DNA of 46,967 bases. It comes from Pseudomonas sp. (GTDB lineage Bacteria; Pseudomonadota; Gammaproteobacteria; Pseudomonadales; Pseudomonadaceae). Both the position numbers and the translations under genes were made by a program. This document shows, piece after piece, positions 1 through 11,493 of this stretch. Positions within the stretch are counted from its first letter, which is position 1. Each line of letters opens with the position of its first letter. Location: NCBI RefSeq assembly GCF_030696055.1, contig NZ_JAUYNP010000063.1:1-46967 (forward strand), written 5' to 3'. Under the pieces are notes generated by a model, which made no database searches, was not told where the DNA came from, and saw only the letters and a program-made list of their open reading frames with translations.

Positions 1-1342
<1,342 letters not shown>

Positions 1343-1344
1343 GA

Positions 1345-3069
<1,725 letters not shown>

Positions 3070-3092
3070 GTTGTTCACCTCTAAAACGCCAG

Positions 3093-3114
3093 AAAACCGT
3101 CCACAGGAGGACGG
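3093..3114 (-). terminator. Hairpin in the ilvI leader, possible attenuator
   Basis: On the minus strand CCGTCC-tcctgt-GGACGG forms a 6-bp GC-rich stem followed by TTTTCTGGCGTTTT, about 25 nt before the ilvI start codon. A stem plus T-run placed inside a leader rather than after a gene suggests an attenuator, but I cannot show a competing antiterminator with confidence. Confidence 0.4.
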
Positions 3115-3126
3115 CCTAAGATAGGT

Positions 3127-3282
3127 TTACTGCCAAGCAGAGCATGAGCGACGGTGGTCGCCGACTACGTCAGCTACTACTGAGCAAGTATTGGGAATTC
3201 CCCAAAGTGTTGCGGGGCTTTCCCACCCAGCGCGAGGTAACGCGTTGCGGGTGAAACAGGTCGGCGCGGGTGTGCACCTCAT
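3127..3282 (-). other. Possible leader peptide ORF for ilvI
   Basis: A 51-codon ORF starts ATG 3282 (MRCTPAPTCF...) and ends 58 nt before ilvI. Codons 35-40 read V-V-A-D-V-V, then the terminator-like hairpin follows about 50 nt later. Clustered valine codons ahead of a terminator are what a branched-chain attenuator leader would show. The peptide is long for a leader, has no strong ribosome binding site, and may not be translated. Without conservation data this stays tentative. Confidence 0.25.
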
Positions 3283-3474
3283 GTCTGCTGAGCTAAAGCC
3301 TGCTTGCGGCGGACTCCACTACAGCGAACGTGGAATTGTTCGGATTCGTAACGGCCAAGTCAAGTAATCCGTGATGTATTCTGCAATCTTCTGCTGTGAC
3401 GCAGCGCAGGATGACGATTCAAGCATTTTGGTTATAGTAGTTAGCAGGTATCGCAGCTCACATAAGGAAACAGC

Positions 3475-3918
3475 ATGCGCCGCATGATTATCACCAGTAG
3501 CTTGCTGCTCGCCATGAGCGCAACCGCTATGGCCAGCCAGGTGTACAAATGGGTAGACGCGCAAGGCGTCACCCATTTCAGCGCACAACCGCCGCAAGGC
3601 CAGCAAGCCACTAGCGTCAATACCTCCGTAGCACCGCCAAAGCCCGCGGAACCTGCGGAGCCAAAAGCCACACCGACCTTCGAAAGCATTGCCGACCCCG
3701 AGCAAGCGGCCATCGATGAGAAGGTCAAACAAGAAGTGGCCGCCAAAGAAGCCGAACGCAAGAAGTATTGCGAGGATGTGCGCACCAACCTGGCGCAACT
3801 GGAGAATAACCCGCGCCTGCGCACCGAGGTCGAGGGTGAAGTGCGCCGCCTAACCGAAGAAGAGCGCCAGCAACGCATCAGCGATGCCAAGAAGGCCATT
3901 ACCGAAAACTGCAAGTGA
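3475..3918 (+). CDS. DUF4124 domain-containing exported protein
   Basis: 147 residues. A signal peptide (MRRMIITSSLLLAMSATAMA) is followed by QVYKWVDAQGVTHFSAQPP, the hallmark of the DUF4124 domain, in which a YKW-D--G-THFS pattern begins the mature protein. After it comes a proline/alanine-rich linker (about residues 50-70) and a charged, probably helical C-terminal half with one cysteine pair candidate (KKYCEDVR and ENCK). An AAGGAAAC ribosome binding site precedes ATG 3475, and TATAGT at 3433-3438 could be the -10 element. The biochemical role of DUF4124 proteins is not established; export to the periplasm is inferred. It is divergent from ilvI, as in P. aeruginosa. Confidence 0.85.
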   Translation: MRRMIITSSLLLAMSATAMASQVYKWVDAQGVTHFSAQPPQGQQATSVNTSVAPPKPAEPAEPKATPTFESIADPEQAAIDEKVKQEVAAKEAERKKYCEDVRTNLAQLENNPRLRTEVEGEVRRLTEEERQQRISDAKKAITENCK

Positions 3919-3934
3919 CCCCGCTCGGCGCGAC

Positions 3935-4264
3935 TCAAGTCGCGCCAATGATCAACCGATCAAACTCCCCTAGCAGCTGGATCAGCCTTCTGGCTTTTTC
4001 AGCCTGGCCACCGTACACCTGCTCAGCCATGGGCTGAATGCCGGAAACCTTGGGTAGCGCCGCGCCGGTCTCCAGCAACTGTTTCATGCGCGGCAGAAAG
4101 ATCCACTGCAGCCACTGCTCGAATGCCAGGGTATCCACGCAGAACGGCTGTTGGCTGGAGAGCGCTTGCGCACTGGGTGCCTGCGCCTCCCACCAACCCT
4201 GCACGCGTAACTCCCGCTCGATCAGCAGCAGCTGTTCGGCCACAAGCGGCACACGCGCATCCAT
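3935..4264 (-). CDS. YqcC family protein (DUF446)
   Basis: 109 residues, no signal peptide or membrane segment, predicted helical and cytoplasmic. The features that place it in the YqcC/DUF446 family are the VAEQLLLIERELRVQGWW start, the QPFCVDTLAFEQWLQWIFLPRM core and the FDRLI end. Members are short helical proteins often encoded beside truC or cell-envelope genes; the molecular function is unknown. Its ATG overlaps the stop codon of the upstream lipoprotein gene by one base (TGATG), so the two are probably co-translated, linking it to the LpoP/PBP1b group. Confidence 0.85.
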   Translation of the reverse strand: MDARVPLVAEQLLLIERELRVQGWWEAQAPSAQALSSQQPFCVDTLAFEQWLQWIFLPRMKQLLETGAALPKVSGIQPMAEQVYGGQAEKARRLIQLLGEFDRLIIGAT

Positions 4265-4950
4265 CAGAGGCTGACTCGCGCCTGTTCGCGGGCCTGGGCG
4301 GCACCGACAGGATCGCCCTGACGCTCACGGGCCTGGGCGATCAGGTTCCACAGACTGGCCTGCAGCGCCGGACGGCCACTGGCGTAACTCAAACCGCGCC
4401 GGGCAAACTGCTCAGCCTGCGCCGCATCGCCTTGGGCCAAGCGCACCTCGGCCAGCCGATAGAGCACCTGCGGCTCACGCGGCGCAATGCGCTGAGCACG
4501 CTCCAGGCTGGAGGCTGCACCGTTCAAGTCGCCGCCACTCTGCTGTTGCTGGGCCGTGGTCAACAGGGCCAGAACCGGGCCATCCAGCTGCTCATCCAGG
4601 GCCAAACCACCACTGGGAGCCGGGGCCGGGGCCACATAGCCGCCTTGGCTCCCCGCGCCAGGCGCACTCCAGGGCTGACTGCCGCTGCTTTCAATCGGCG
4701 CGCTGCTCGCCGGAAAAGACTGAATCGGCGCGGAGCTCATACCCGCCCCCGGCACCATCACTACCACTCCGGAATCCTCCGGCAGACTCTGTGTCTGAGC
4801 CGACTGAGCGCCATAGCCGCCCTGCCCCGCTGGCTGCTGGCTAGACGCCGAGGAGCCCGCATCGACCACTGGAACCGAACCGCGGGGCACGCTGGCGCAA
4901 CCGCCAAGCACGAGCGAAGCCGTTAACGCTGGAATCAACCACTTATTCAC
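4264..4950 (-). CDS. lpoP: TPR-containing outer-membrane lipoprotein, likely PBP1b activator LpoP
   Basis: 228 residues. The lipoprotein signal ends in LVLGGC with Cys18 as the lipidation site. Residues about 20-120 are a Ser/Pro/Gly/Gln-rich linker of low complexity, long enough to cross the periplasm. The C-terminal third (about 125-228) holds TPR-like helical repeats, for example ALLTTAQQQQSGGDLNGAAS and LYRLAEVRLAQGDAAQAEQF. P. aeruginosa LpoP is known as a TPR lipoprotein that activates PBP1b through its UB2H domain; this gene lies 16 nt downstream of mrcB on the same strand. The identity as LpoP is inferred from architecture and position. The repetitive linker could have shifted the ORF in other strains, but here it is intact. 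Confidence 0.75.
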   Translation of the reverse strand: MNKWLIPALTASLVLGGCASVPRGSVPVVDAGSSASSQQPAGQGGYGAQSAQTQSLPEDSGVVVMVPGAGMSSAPIQSFPASSAPIESSGSQPWSAPGAGSQGGYVAPAPAPSGGLALDEQLDGPVLALLTTAQQQQSGGDLNGAASSLERAQRIAPREPQVLYRLAEVRLAQGDAAQAEQFARRGLSYASGRPALQASLWNLIAQARERQGDPVGAAQAREQARVSL

Positions 4951-4966
4951 TGCACACCCTCTTCAC

Positions 4967-7285
4967 TTAATCCAACCAGCCACGAACCCAATCCATCACC
5001 TCATCGACCGGCGCCTGAATCCCACAAGCCGCACCGGCAACAGGTTCGCTACCACGAATATACGGCATCTGCACGGCATTCGGACAACTCGGATCAGAAC
5101 CCTGGCCGCTACTGGCATCGATCCAGGCCTGCACTATATTGTCGGGCACCGGCATATCCAGCGGCAGCGGATCGGCCTTGCGCATAAAGTCCGTCCACAC
5201 CTGCAGGGCACCGGTCGCGCCGGTCAAGGGGGTCGGGCCATTGTCATCGCGACCGAGCCAGACTACCGCCAACACATCCTGACTAAAACCGGCAAACCAG
5301 CTGTCGCGCGAGTCGTTACTGGTACCCGTCTTCCCCGCCAGCGCCAGCGAACGCGGCAACTGGGTGTAAACCGAGCGCCCGGTGCCCTCGAGCATGGTGC
5401 GCTGCATGGCATTCTGCAGCAGGTAGATGGCCCCGCTATCGAAACGTTGCTGAATCTGGAACGGGTAACGCTTGAGCGGCTCGCCCTCGGCAGTCAGAAC
5501 GTTGCGGATACCGCGCAACGGCGTGTTGAAGCCGCCATTGGCCAGGGTCTGGTACATATTGGCCACTTCCATCGGACTTAACGCCCCCGCCCCCAGCAGC
5601 ATCGACGGGTAGGCCGGCCACTTGCGCTCGACGCCCAGCCGTTCGAGGGTTTGCAGCACCGTAGGCACGCCCAGCTCAAGGCCGAGCTTGGCCGTGGACA
5701 GGTTGTAGGAGTTGACCAGGCCCTGGTACAGATAAATCGTACCGTGGGCCTTGCGATCATAGTTTTGCGGCTTCCAGACCTGGCCATCCTGGCCCTTGAT
5801 GGAGAAGGGTTGGTCTTCTAGCAAACTGGTCAGACTGTACTGGCTCGGGCGCTCCAGGGCGGTCAAGTAGATCGCCGGCTTGATCAGCGAGCCGATGGGC
5901 CGCACCGCATCCAGGGCCCGATTGAACCCGGCGAAACGCGGCTGGCGACTGCCGATCAGCGCCTGCACTTCGCCGCTTTCCGGATTGGTCACCACCATCC
6001 CCGCCTCGACCTCATCCACGCCCTTGCGCCCGGACAAGCGTTTCAGCGAGTCGGCCAAGGCGCTTTCGGCCTTGAGCTGCAGAATAGGATCGAAGCTGGT
6101 GAAGATCCGCAGCCCTTCTTCGGTCAGGTCTTGCTCCTGGTAGTCCTCGCGCAGCTGACGCTTGACCAGGTCCAGGAAGCCCGGGAACGAGCTGTCCGCC
6201 AAACTGCCGCGCGGCGTGACACCCAGCGGCTTCTGCTTGGCTGCCGCCACTTCCTCGACGCTGACCACGCCCTGCTCGGCCAGTACATCGAGTACCAGAT
6301 TACGCCGCTCCAGGGCACGTTCGGGGTTGCGCCTGGGGTTGTAGAAGGTCGGCCCCTTGACCATACCGACCAGCAACGCCACCTGGTCGAGTTTCAGCTC
6401 GGATAACGGCTGACTGAAGAAATACTGGCTGGCCAGACCGAAGCCATGCACCGCGCGCTGACCGTCCTGACCGAGGAATACTTCATTGAGGTAGGCCTCG
6501 AGAATGTCTTCCTTCTTGTAATGCAGCTCCAGCAGCACCGCCATCATGGCCTCGGTGGCCTTGCGCGACAGGCTGCGCTCGTTAGTCAGGTAGAAGTTTT
6601 TCACCAGCTGCTGGGTCAGGGTGCTGCCACCCTGGCGCAGTTGCCCGGCCGTGGCGTTGATCCACACCGCACGGGCGATGCCCTTGGGCGACACGCCGAA
6701 GTGATGGAAGAACTCGCGGTCCTCGATCGCCACCAGGGTTTCCACCAGATAGGGCGGCACCTGCTCCAGCTTGATCAGCACCCGATCTTCCTGATGCGCC
6801 GGGTACAGCCCGCCGATCAACAACGGCTCCAGCCGCGCAACCGCCAGATTGCCGCCATTGGCCTGGGTCAGGCCCGCGACGTAATCGCCGGAAAAGCGCA
6901 CCCGCACCCGTTGCGACGGCTCAGTGCTTTCATAGAACTGAAAGCCCCGCGAATGCAATTCGATGTTATTGCCGGCCACCGCTACCGCACCCGGCCCGGA
7001 CACCGTACTTTCGTGGCGATAGCCCAGGGCATCCAGTTCCTTGAGGAAATCAGCCTTGGCCAGCTTCTGCCCGACGAACAGTTCCAGCGGCCGTGCGTAG
7101 ACCTTGGCCGGCACAGTCCAGCGCTTGCCGGAGAACTTCTCCTGGACCACGGCATCGAGGTAAACCGCGAAGACAGCCAGCAGCACCAGGCCAACCAGGC
7201 CAAGCTTGATAAGCCAGCCCAACCAGGGACGGGTGCCGCCTGAGCGGCGTTTTGAACGGGGGCGAGAAGATCGGGTACGAGTCAT
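4967..7285 (-). CDS. mrcB: Bifunctional peptidoglycan synthase PBP1b (class A)
   Basis: 772-residue inner-membrane enzyme that polymerises glycan strands from lipid II and cross-links stem peptides. Basic cytoplasmic N-terminus, one membrane anchor at about residues 21-43, a UB2H regulatory region (about 60-150), then the GT51 glycosyltransferase with EDREFF (188-193) and the STLTQQLVKN motif (221-230). The transpeptidase has SLIK with nucleophile Ser466, SYN at 526-528 and KTGTS at 652-656, so all catalytic motifs are intact. Length matches the family. The presence of UB2H fits regulation by the adjacent lipoprotein. Divergent from the gene at 7402 across a 116-bp spacer containing the palindrome GCGGCCATAATGGCCGC. 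Confidence 0.96.
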   Translation of the reverse strand: MTRTRSSRPRSKRRSGGTRPWLGWLIKLGLVGLVLLAVFAVYLDAVVQEKFSGKRWTVPAKVYARPLELFVGQKLAKADFLKELDALGYRHESTVSGPGAVAVAGNNIELHSRGFQFYESTEPSQRVRVRFSGDYVAGLTQANGGNLAVARLEPLLIGGLYPAHQEDRVLIKLEQVPPYLVETLVAIEDREFFHHFGVSPKGIARAVWINATAGQLRQGGSTLTQQLVKNFYLTNERSLSRKATEAMMAVLLELHYKKEDILEAYLNEVFLGQDGQRAVHGFGLASQYFFSQPLSELKLDQVALLVGMVKGPTFYNPRRNPERALERRNLVLDVLAEQGVVSVEEVAAAKQKPLGVTPRGSLADSSFPGFLDLVKRQLREDYQEQDLTEEGLRIFTSFDPILQLKAESALADSLKRLSGRKGVDEVEAGMVVTNPESGEVQALIGSRQPRFAGFNRALDAVRPIGSLIKPAIYLTALERPSQYSLTSLLEDQPFSIKGQDGQVWKPQNYDRKAHGTIYLYQGLVNSYNLSTAKLGLELGVPTVLQTLERLGVERKWPAYPSMLLGAGALSPMEVANMYQTLANGGFNTPLRGIRNVLTAEGEPLKRYPFQIQQRFDSGAIYLLQNAMQRTMLEGTGRSVYTQLPRSLALAGKTGTSNDSRDSWFAGFSQDVLAVVWLGRDDNGPTPLTGATGALQVWTDFMRKADPLPLDMPVPDNIVQAWIDASSGQGSDPSCPNAVQMPYIRGSEPVAGAACGIQAPVDEVMDWVRGWLD

Positions 7286-7401
7286 GGCGCGGCATTATAC
7301 GCACTTTGCCTGACGTCAGCAGGCCGGCGCAGCGGTTTGCAGACAGCCCTCAAGCGGCCATAATGGCCGCTCTTATTTAGTACAAACGCCAAGGATCGCT
7401 C

Positions 7402-8964
7402 GTGAGCCAAGCCCTGATCGCCGCATTGCAGAACCCGGCCCTCTATCCGCATCCGGTGGACGGATTCCAGGTCATCGAAACCCATATTTCCTGGGTGCTA
7501 CTCACCGGCCCCTTCGCCTACAAGATCAAGAAAGCTGTCGATTTCGGCTTTCTCAACTTCACCGAGCTGAGCGCCCGCGAGCACTTCTGCCAGGAAGAGC
7601 TGCGCCTCAACCAGCGCCTGACCCAAGGCCTGTACCTCGAGGTACTGCCGATTGGCGGTAGCGCAAGTGCCCCGCAGCTGGGCGGTGCCGGCCCCGCCAT
7701 CGAATACGCACTGAAGATGCGCCAGTTCCCGCAGAGCCAGCTGCTCAGCGCAGTGCAGGCCCGTGGCGAACTGAGCGAGGCGCATATCGACGCCCTGGCC
7801 AAGCAGATCGCCGATTTCCACGCCCAGACCCCGGCCGTGCCGACCAGCCACCCGCTGTGCTCGCCCGCCGCCATAGTCGCGCCGATGCGGCAGAACTTCG
7901 CGCAGATCCGCCCACTGTTGACTGACAGCGCCGACCTGCCGCAACTCGACGCCCTGGAAGCCTGGACCGAGGCCAGCTTCGCCCGCCTGGAGCCGCTACT
8001 GGCTGAACGCGCGGCCAACGGCTCGATCCGCGAATGCCATGGCGACATTCACCTGGGCAACGCCACCCTGCTGGATGACCAGGTGGTGCTGTTCGACTGC
8101 ATCGAATTCAACGAGCCGTTCCGCCTGATCGACATCGCCTCGGACGCCGCCTTCCTCGCCATGGACCTGGAAGACCGTGGCCTCAAGGCCCATGCCTGGC
8201 GCTTCGTCAATGCCTGGCTGGAACACACTGGCGACTATGCGACGCTGGAACTGCTCAATTTCTATAAGGCCTACCGCGCCCTGGTACGCGCCAAGGTCGC
8301 GCTGTTCAGCCTGGCCCATCAGACCGATGCGGTGCAGAAAGCCGTGACCCTGCGCCAGTACCGCAACTACGCCAACCTGGCGGAGAGTTACAGCGCCATT
8401 CCGTCGCCCTTCCTGGCCATCACCCATGGCGTTTCCGCCGTCGGCAAGAGCCACGTGGCCATGCGCCTGGTCGAAGCCCTGGGCGCCATTCGCCTGCGCT
8501 CCGACGTCGAGCGCAAACGCCTGTTCGGCGAGCAGAAAGACGCCGATCTGGGCCAACTGAGTGCCGGCATCTACAGCCATGACGCCAGTGTGGCTACCTA
8601 TCAGCGCCTGCACCAGCTGGCCGATGTCGCCCTGCATGCAGGCTTCCCGGTGGTGATAGACGCCACCTACCTCAAGCGGGCGCAACGCCAAGCCGCCTGC
8701 GACGTGGCCGAGGCCAGCGGCGTACCCTTTCTGATCCTCGACTGCGCCGCCCCCGAGGAAATCATCGCCGGCTGGCTGGAACAGCGCAAAGCCGCCGGCC
8801 TCGATCCTTCCGATGCAACCCTGGACGTGGTGCATGCCCAGCAGACCAGCCGCGAAGCGCTGAGCGACGAGGAGCTGACCCACAGCAAACGCGTGGACAC
8901 CCATGAGAGTGCCAGCCTGGACAGCCTGATCGAGCGAATTCGTCAGCACCTGCCCGGACTCTAA
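7402..8964 (+). CDS. Aminoglycoside phosphotransferase-like / P-loop ATPase fusion protein
   Basis: 520 residues, GTG start. The N-terminal part (about 1-325) resembles the APH/choline kinase fold: HGDIHLGN at 213-220 is the catalytic loop and FDCIEFNE at 231-238 the metal-binding segment. The C-terminal part (about 335-520) has its own nucleotide-binding loop GVSAVGKS at 343-350, followed by a segment (LRSDVERKRLFG) like zeta-toxin or gluconate-kinase-type P-loop kinases. The fusion is common in pseudomonads next to mrcB and is usually annotated as an AAA/phosphotransferase protein; its substrate is unknown and there is no reason to infer antibiotic resistance. A perfect 10-bp stem follows it. 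Confidence 0.85.
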   Translation: MSQALIAALQNPALYPHPVDGFQVIETHISWVLLTGPFAYKIKKAVDFGFLNFTELSAREHFCQEELRLNQRLTQGLYLEVLPIGGSASAPQLGGAGPAIEYALKMRQFPQSQLLSAVQARGELSEAHIDALAKQIADFHAQTPAVPTSHPLCSPAAIVAPMRQNFAQIRPLLTDSADLPQLDALEAWTEASFARLEPLLAERAANGSIRECHGDIHLGNATLLDDQVVLFDCIEFNEPFRLIDIASDAAFLAMDLEDRGLKAHAWRFVNAWLEHTGDYATLELLNFYKAYRALVRAKVALFSLAHQTDAVQKAVTLRQYRNYANLAESYSAIPSPFLAITHGVSAVGKSHVAMRLVEALGAIRLRSDVERKRLFGEQKDADLGQLSAGIYSHDASVATYQRLHQLADVALHAGFPVVIDATYLKRAQRQAACDVAEASGVPFLILDCAAPEEIIAGWLEQRKAAGLDPSDATLDVVHAQQTSREALSDEELTHSKRVDTHESASLDSLIERIRQHLPGL

Positions 8965-8974
8965 GCACATTCGG

Positions 8975-9011
8975 CCAAGGCGCGAGCAGCCCGCGCCTTG
9001 GCTTCTATACT
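8975..9011 (+). terminator. Hairpin after the kinase fusion gene, with -10-like box
   Basis: CCAAGGCGCG-agcagcc-CGCGCCTTGG is a perfect 10-bp stem (8975-9001) just after the stop codon. It lacks a long T-run, so it is a weak intrinsic terminator or an mRNA 3'-end stabiliser. TATACT at 9006-9011, 30 nt before the pentapeptide gene, could be that gene's -10 box. Confidence 0.5.
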
Positions 9012-9040
9012 GGCGTTGAACCCTTCAGTGGAAACGCCCC

Positions 9041-9385
9041 ATGAGCCAGCCGCGACAACTCGACAATCCGCTGTATCGCCTGATCCACGGCGAAAACATC
9101 TCCGCGTTCAACGCCCAGAAACCCAAGGGCGCCGAGGTCGATATGACCGACGGCGACTTTCGCGGCCTGGACTTGCGCGCGCTGGATGCCCAAGGCATCA
9201 ACTTCACCAACGCCTACTTCCGCGGCACCGACCTGCGCGGCCTCGACCTGCGCAACAGCCGCCTGGAAGGCGCCAGCCTGGCGCACGCGCAGATTTCCGG
9301 CACCTACTTCCCGGTGGAGCTGAGCGCGGACGAAATTCTGATGTCGGTCAATTTCGGCACCCGCCTGCGCTATCGCAGCAAATAA
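9041..9385 (+). CDS. Pentapeptide repeat-containing protein
   Basis: 114 residues, cytoplasmic. The central region (about 28-90) contains A(D/N)LXX-type pentapeptide repeats such as DFRGLDLRALDAQGINF, YFRGTDLRGLDLRN and RLEGASLAHAQISG, which should fold as a short right-handed quadrilateral beta-helix of about three coils. The small size is below that of DNA-mimic Qnr or MfpA proteins, so a gyrase-protection role should not be assumed. It ends 2 nt before the ATG of the methyltransferase gene, so they are probably co-transcribed and coupled. Confidence 0.85.
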   Translation: MSQPRQLDNPLYRLIHGENISAFNAQKPKGAEVDMTDGDFRGLDLRALDAQGINFTNAYFRGTDLRGLDLRNSRLEGASLAHAQISGTYFPVELSADEILMSVNFGTRLRYRSK

Positions 9386-9387
9386 GC

Positions 9388-10137
9388 ATGAGCGACGTCG
9401 CCCAACTCTTTGGTGCCCGCGCGGGCGCCTACGCCAGCTTTCGCCCGCACTACCCCGATGCCTTGTTCGCCTGGCTGGCGGCCAACAGCCCTGGGCGGCA
9501 ACGCGCGCTGGATATCGCCTGCGGTAGCGGCCAGGCCAGCCGGCCACTGCGCCAGCATTTCGCCCAAGTGCTGGCCTGCGATGCCAGCATCGAGCAACTT
9601 CGCGCCGCCACAGACCTCGCCGGCATCGAGCTGTTCGTCGCCAACGCCGAGGCCCAGCCGCTGGCCAGCGCCAGCCTCGACCTGATAGTGGTGGCGCAAG
9701 CCCTGCACTGGTTCGCCACCCCGGCATTCTTCAGTGAAGCCGCGCGCCTGCTCAAACCCGGCGGCCTGTTCTGCGCCTGGTGTTACGGCCTGCTGCGCAT
9801 CGACAGCCCGGTGGACGCGCTGATCGACCCGTTCTACTGGAACACCCTGGGCGGCTACTGGCCAGCAGGCCGGGCCAGTGTCGATGCGGGTTACCGAGAT
9901 ATAGCCAACCCCTTTACCCAGGTCAGCCCACCCGCCTGCGCCATCGAGACGACGTGGCAGCTCGACCAGCTACTGGGCTATCTGCGCACCTGGTCGGCAG
10001 TCCAGCGCTACGAGCAACAAAATGGGCACGACCCGGTGCGCCAATTGCGGCCGGCCCTGCGCCAGGCCTGGGGCGATGCCAATCGGCCACGCTTTGTCCA
10101 CTGGCCGCTACACTTCCTGGCAGGCACTCCGCATTGA
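9388..10137 (+). CDS. Class I SAM-dependent methyltransferase
   Basis: 249 residues from ATG 9388, two bases after the pentapeptide gene stop codon. A longer reading frame exists upstream but passes through the pentapeptide gene in another frame, so it is not used. Motif I is LDIACGSGQAS near residues 40-50, followed by the acidic strand ACDAS and the motif-IV-like region LDLIVVAQALHWF; LLKPGGLFCAW is motif VI. The overall pattern (YASFRPHYPDALFAWLA start, ALHWF) resembles the Methyltransf_11 group that includes trans-aconitate and other small-molecule methyltransferases. The substrate cannot be deduced from sequence. Confidence 0.88.
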   Translation: MSDVAQLFGARAGAYASFRPHYPDALFAWLAANSPGRQRALDIACGSGQASRPLRQHFAQVLACDASIEQLRAATDLAGIELFVANAEAQPLASASLDLIVVAQALHWFATPAFFSEAARLLKPGGLFCAWCYGLLRIDSPVDALIDPFYWNTLGGYWPAGRASVDAGYRDIANPFTQVSPPACAIETTWQLDQLLGYLRTWSAVQRYEQQNGHDPVRQLRPALRQAWGDANRPRFVHWPLHFLAGTPH

Positions 10138-10177
10138 CTCCATTAGGCATCACCGGCCAGCAGCGCAAGGAGGCTTG

Positions 10178-10450
10178 ATGAAGGACGAGTTACAACATAT
10201 GAAGAATCTCGGAAAAACCTCAGCCCAATGGCTGCACGCCGCCGGCATCCACAGTGCCAACGATCTGCGCCGGCTAGGCGCCGTCAGCGCCTACCGGGCC
10301 GTGCGCGCCCGGGGTTTCAGGGTATCCAAGGTATTGCTGTATGCCATCGAAGGGGCGCTGCTGGATGTGCATTGGAATGAGCTGCCGCCGGCGCACAAGG
10401 CCGCATTGAATGGCCAACTCAATGAAGGCGTGCGACACAATAAGAGCTAG
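10178..10450 (+). CDS. TfoX C-terminal domain protein
   Basis: 90 residues from ATG 10178, preceded by a strong AAGGAGG ribosome binding site. MKNLGKTSAQWLHAAGIHSANDLRRLGAVSAY matches the helix-hairpin-helix-like TfoX/Sxy C-terminal domain. The N-terminal TfoX domain is absent, so this is a stand-alone C-terminal domain as in many pseudomonads. TfoX/Sxy regulates competence in other gammaproteobacteria, but that role should not be transferred to this short form. It lies 40 nt after the methyltransferase and probably belongs to the same transcript. Confidence 0.85.
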   Translation: MKDELQHMKNLGKTSAQWLHAAGIHSANDLRRLGAVSAYRAVRARGFRVSKVLLYAIEGALLDVHWNELPPAHKAALNGQLNEGVRHNKS

Positions 10451-10556
10451 CTCACAACCTCCAGCGACAATGATTTACCTGGGGGGCGCTGCCACCTATT
10501 GTTTTAGGGACGTTCGTGGGTTTTAGTATGCCCAGCCAGTTCAAGGAAATTCGCTC

Positions 10557-11357
10557 ATGTATTTACTCGGGGAGCAACCGGCTTACGCCGATCAGCTGAT
10601 CAACCGACTGCAAAGCATCCCCACCCAGCTGCTGGATGGGCTCGCCCCCATAGGTGCGCCCCTGCAACTGGAGCGGGTCGACGATCTGGCCGAAGTGCTT
10701 CCGGGCAATCAGTTGTTCATCATTGAAAATGGCCTGCTGCATGCCGTGGTCGACGAACGTCCCTTGTTCTACCTGCAGGAAGGCGATCTGGTCGGCCTGC
10801 GCCAGGGCTTGGAGATGCCCAGCTGCCGCTACAGCAGCGAAGAGCACCTGAGCCTGATTCCCTATTCACGCAGCGAAGTGTTCAAGCACATCTACGCCAG
10901 CGAGCAACGCCAGGAACTCTTTATCCAGTACCTGATCGGCCACACCGCCCTGCTTTCCGACGCCCTGGCGCGCCTGAAGCAGCCGGAAATTCGCCCCTCC
11001 ACCGGCTTCCAGCACTTTGCCGCGGGGGAAGAGCTGATCCACCAGGGTGATATCGCCGACAACGTCTTTATCATTATCGAAGGCCACGCCGAAGCCTATG
11101 TCGACGGGCACAAGGTCGGCGACGTGCAGAAAGACGAGATTTTCGGCGCCATGGCCGTGTTCACCCGGGAGAGACGCAGCGCCACCGTGCTGGCCAGCGA
11201 ACCCTGCACGGTGATGGTGATACCCAAGGAGCAGTTCCTCAGCCTGATGCAAAGCAACCCACGGATTGCCCACAGCCTGATCGAGAGCATGGCCAAACGC
11301 ATCGACCTGCTGAACAAGGAAGTCACCCAACTGCGCTTCCCCAGCGAAGCTTCCTGA
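10557..11357 (+). CDS. cbpA: Cyclic nucleotide-binding protein CbpA
   Basis: 266 residues with two cyclic-nucleotide-binding modules: an N-terminal degenerate one (about 15-130) and a C-terminal one (about 150-255) with GEELIHQGDIADNVFIIIEGHAE and the phosphate-binding-cassette-like FGAMAVFTRERRSATVLA. There is no helix-turn-helix after the domain, so it is not a Crp-type transcription factor. In P. aeruginosa the gene upstream of prrF encodes CbpA, a polar cAMP-binding protein under Vfr control. The position directly before prrF supports orthology. I did not find a convincing Vfr site in the 106-bp upstream gap. ATG 10557 follows an AAGGAAA ribosome binding site. Confidence 0.85.
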   Translation: MYLLGEQPAYADQLINRLQSIPTQLLDGLAPIGAPLQLERVDDLAEVLPGNQLFIIENGLLHAVVDERPLFYLQEGDLVGLRQGLEMPSCRYSSEEHLSLIPYSRSEVFKHIYASEQRQELFIQYLIGHTALLSDALARLKQPEIRPSTGFQHFAAGEELIHQGDIADNVFIIIEGHAEAYVDGHKVGDVQKDEIFGAMAVFTRERRSATVLASEPCTVMVIPKEQFLSLMQSNPRIAHSLIESMAKRIDLLNKEVTQLRFPSEAS

Positions 11358-11379
11358 GCGAGCCGCAGGCCGCACAACG

Positions 11380-11408
11380 AACCCGACCTCGCGTCGGGTT
11401 CGCTTTTT
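11380..11408 (+). terminator. Intrinsic terminator of cbpA
   Basis: AACCCGAC-ctcgc-GTCGGGTT (11380-11400) is a perfect 8-bp stem followed by cgCTTTTT. It lies 22 nt after the cbpA stop codon and separates cbpA from prrF. Confidence 0.85.
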
Positions 11409-11459
11409 CAGGGGTTGCCCGGCCATTTCCCGCACGGTTGAGAAAGTTTAACAAGACCG

Positions 11460-11487
11460 TTGACATGGAAATGAGAATTGTTATTAT
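11460..11487 (+). promoter_or_regulatory. prrF promoter with overlapping Fur box
   Basis: TTGACA at 11460-11465 and TATTAT at 11482-11487 are separated by 16 bp, a strong sigma-70 promoter. The spacer and -10 contain GGAAATGAGAATTGTTATT (11467-11485), which agrees with the 19-bp Fur consensus at 13 positions by my count. Fur-Fe(II) bound here would block RNA polymerase, so the RNA should be made when iron is scarce. Confidence 0.8.
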
Positions 11488-11493
11488 TAGCGC

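Noticed and set aside
7402-8964. Aminoglycoside resistance gene
   Set aside because: Only the fold is shared with aminoglycoside phosphotransferases; the fusion is a normal chromosomal gene of pseudomonads beside mrcB.
8998-9387. In-frame N-terminal extension of the methyltransferase at 9388
   Set aside because: It overlaps the pentapeptide gene in another frame and encodes arginine/proline-rich sequence without homology; the family start is at 9388.
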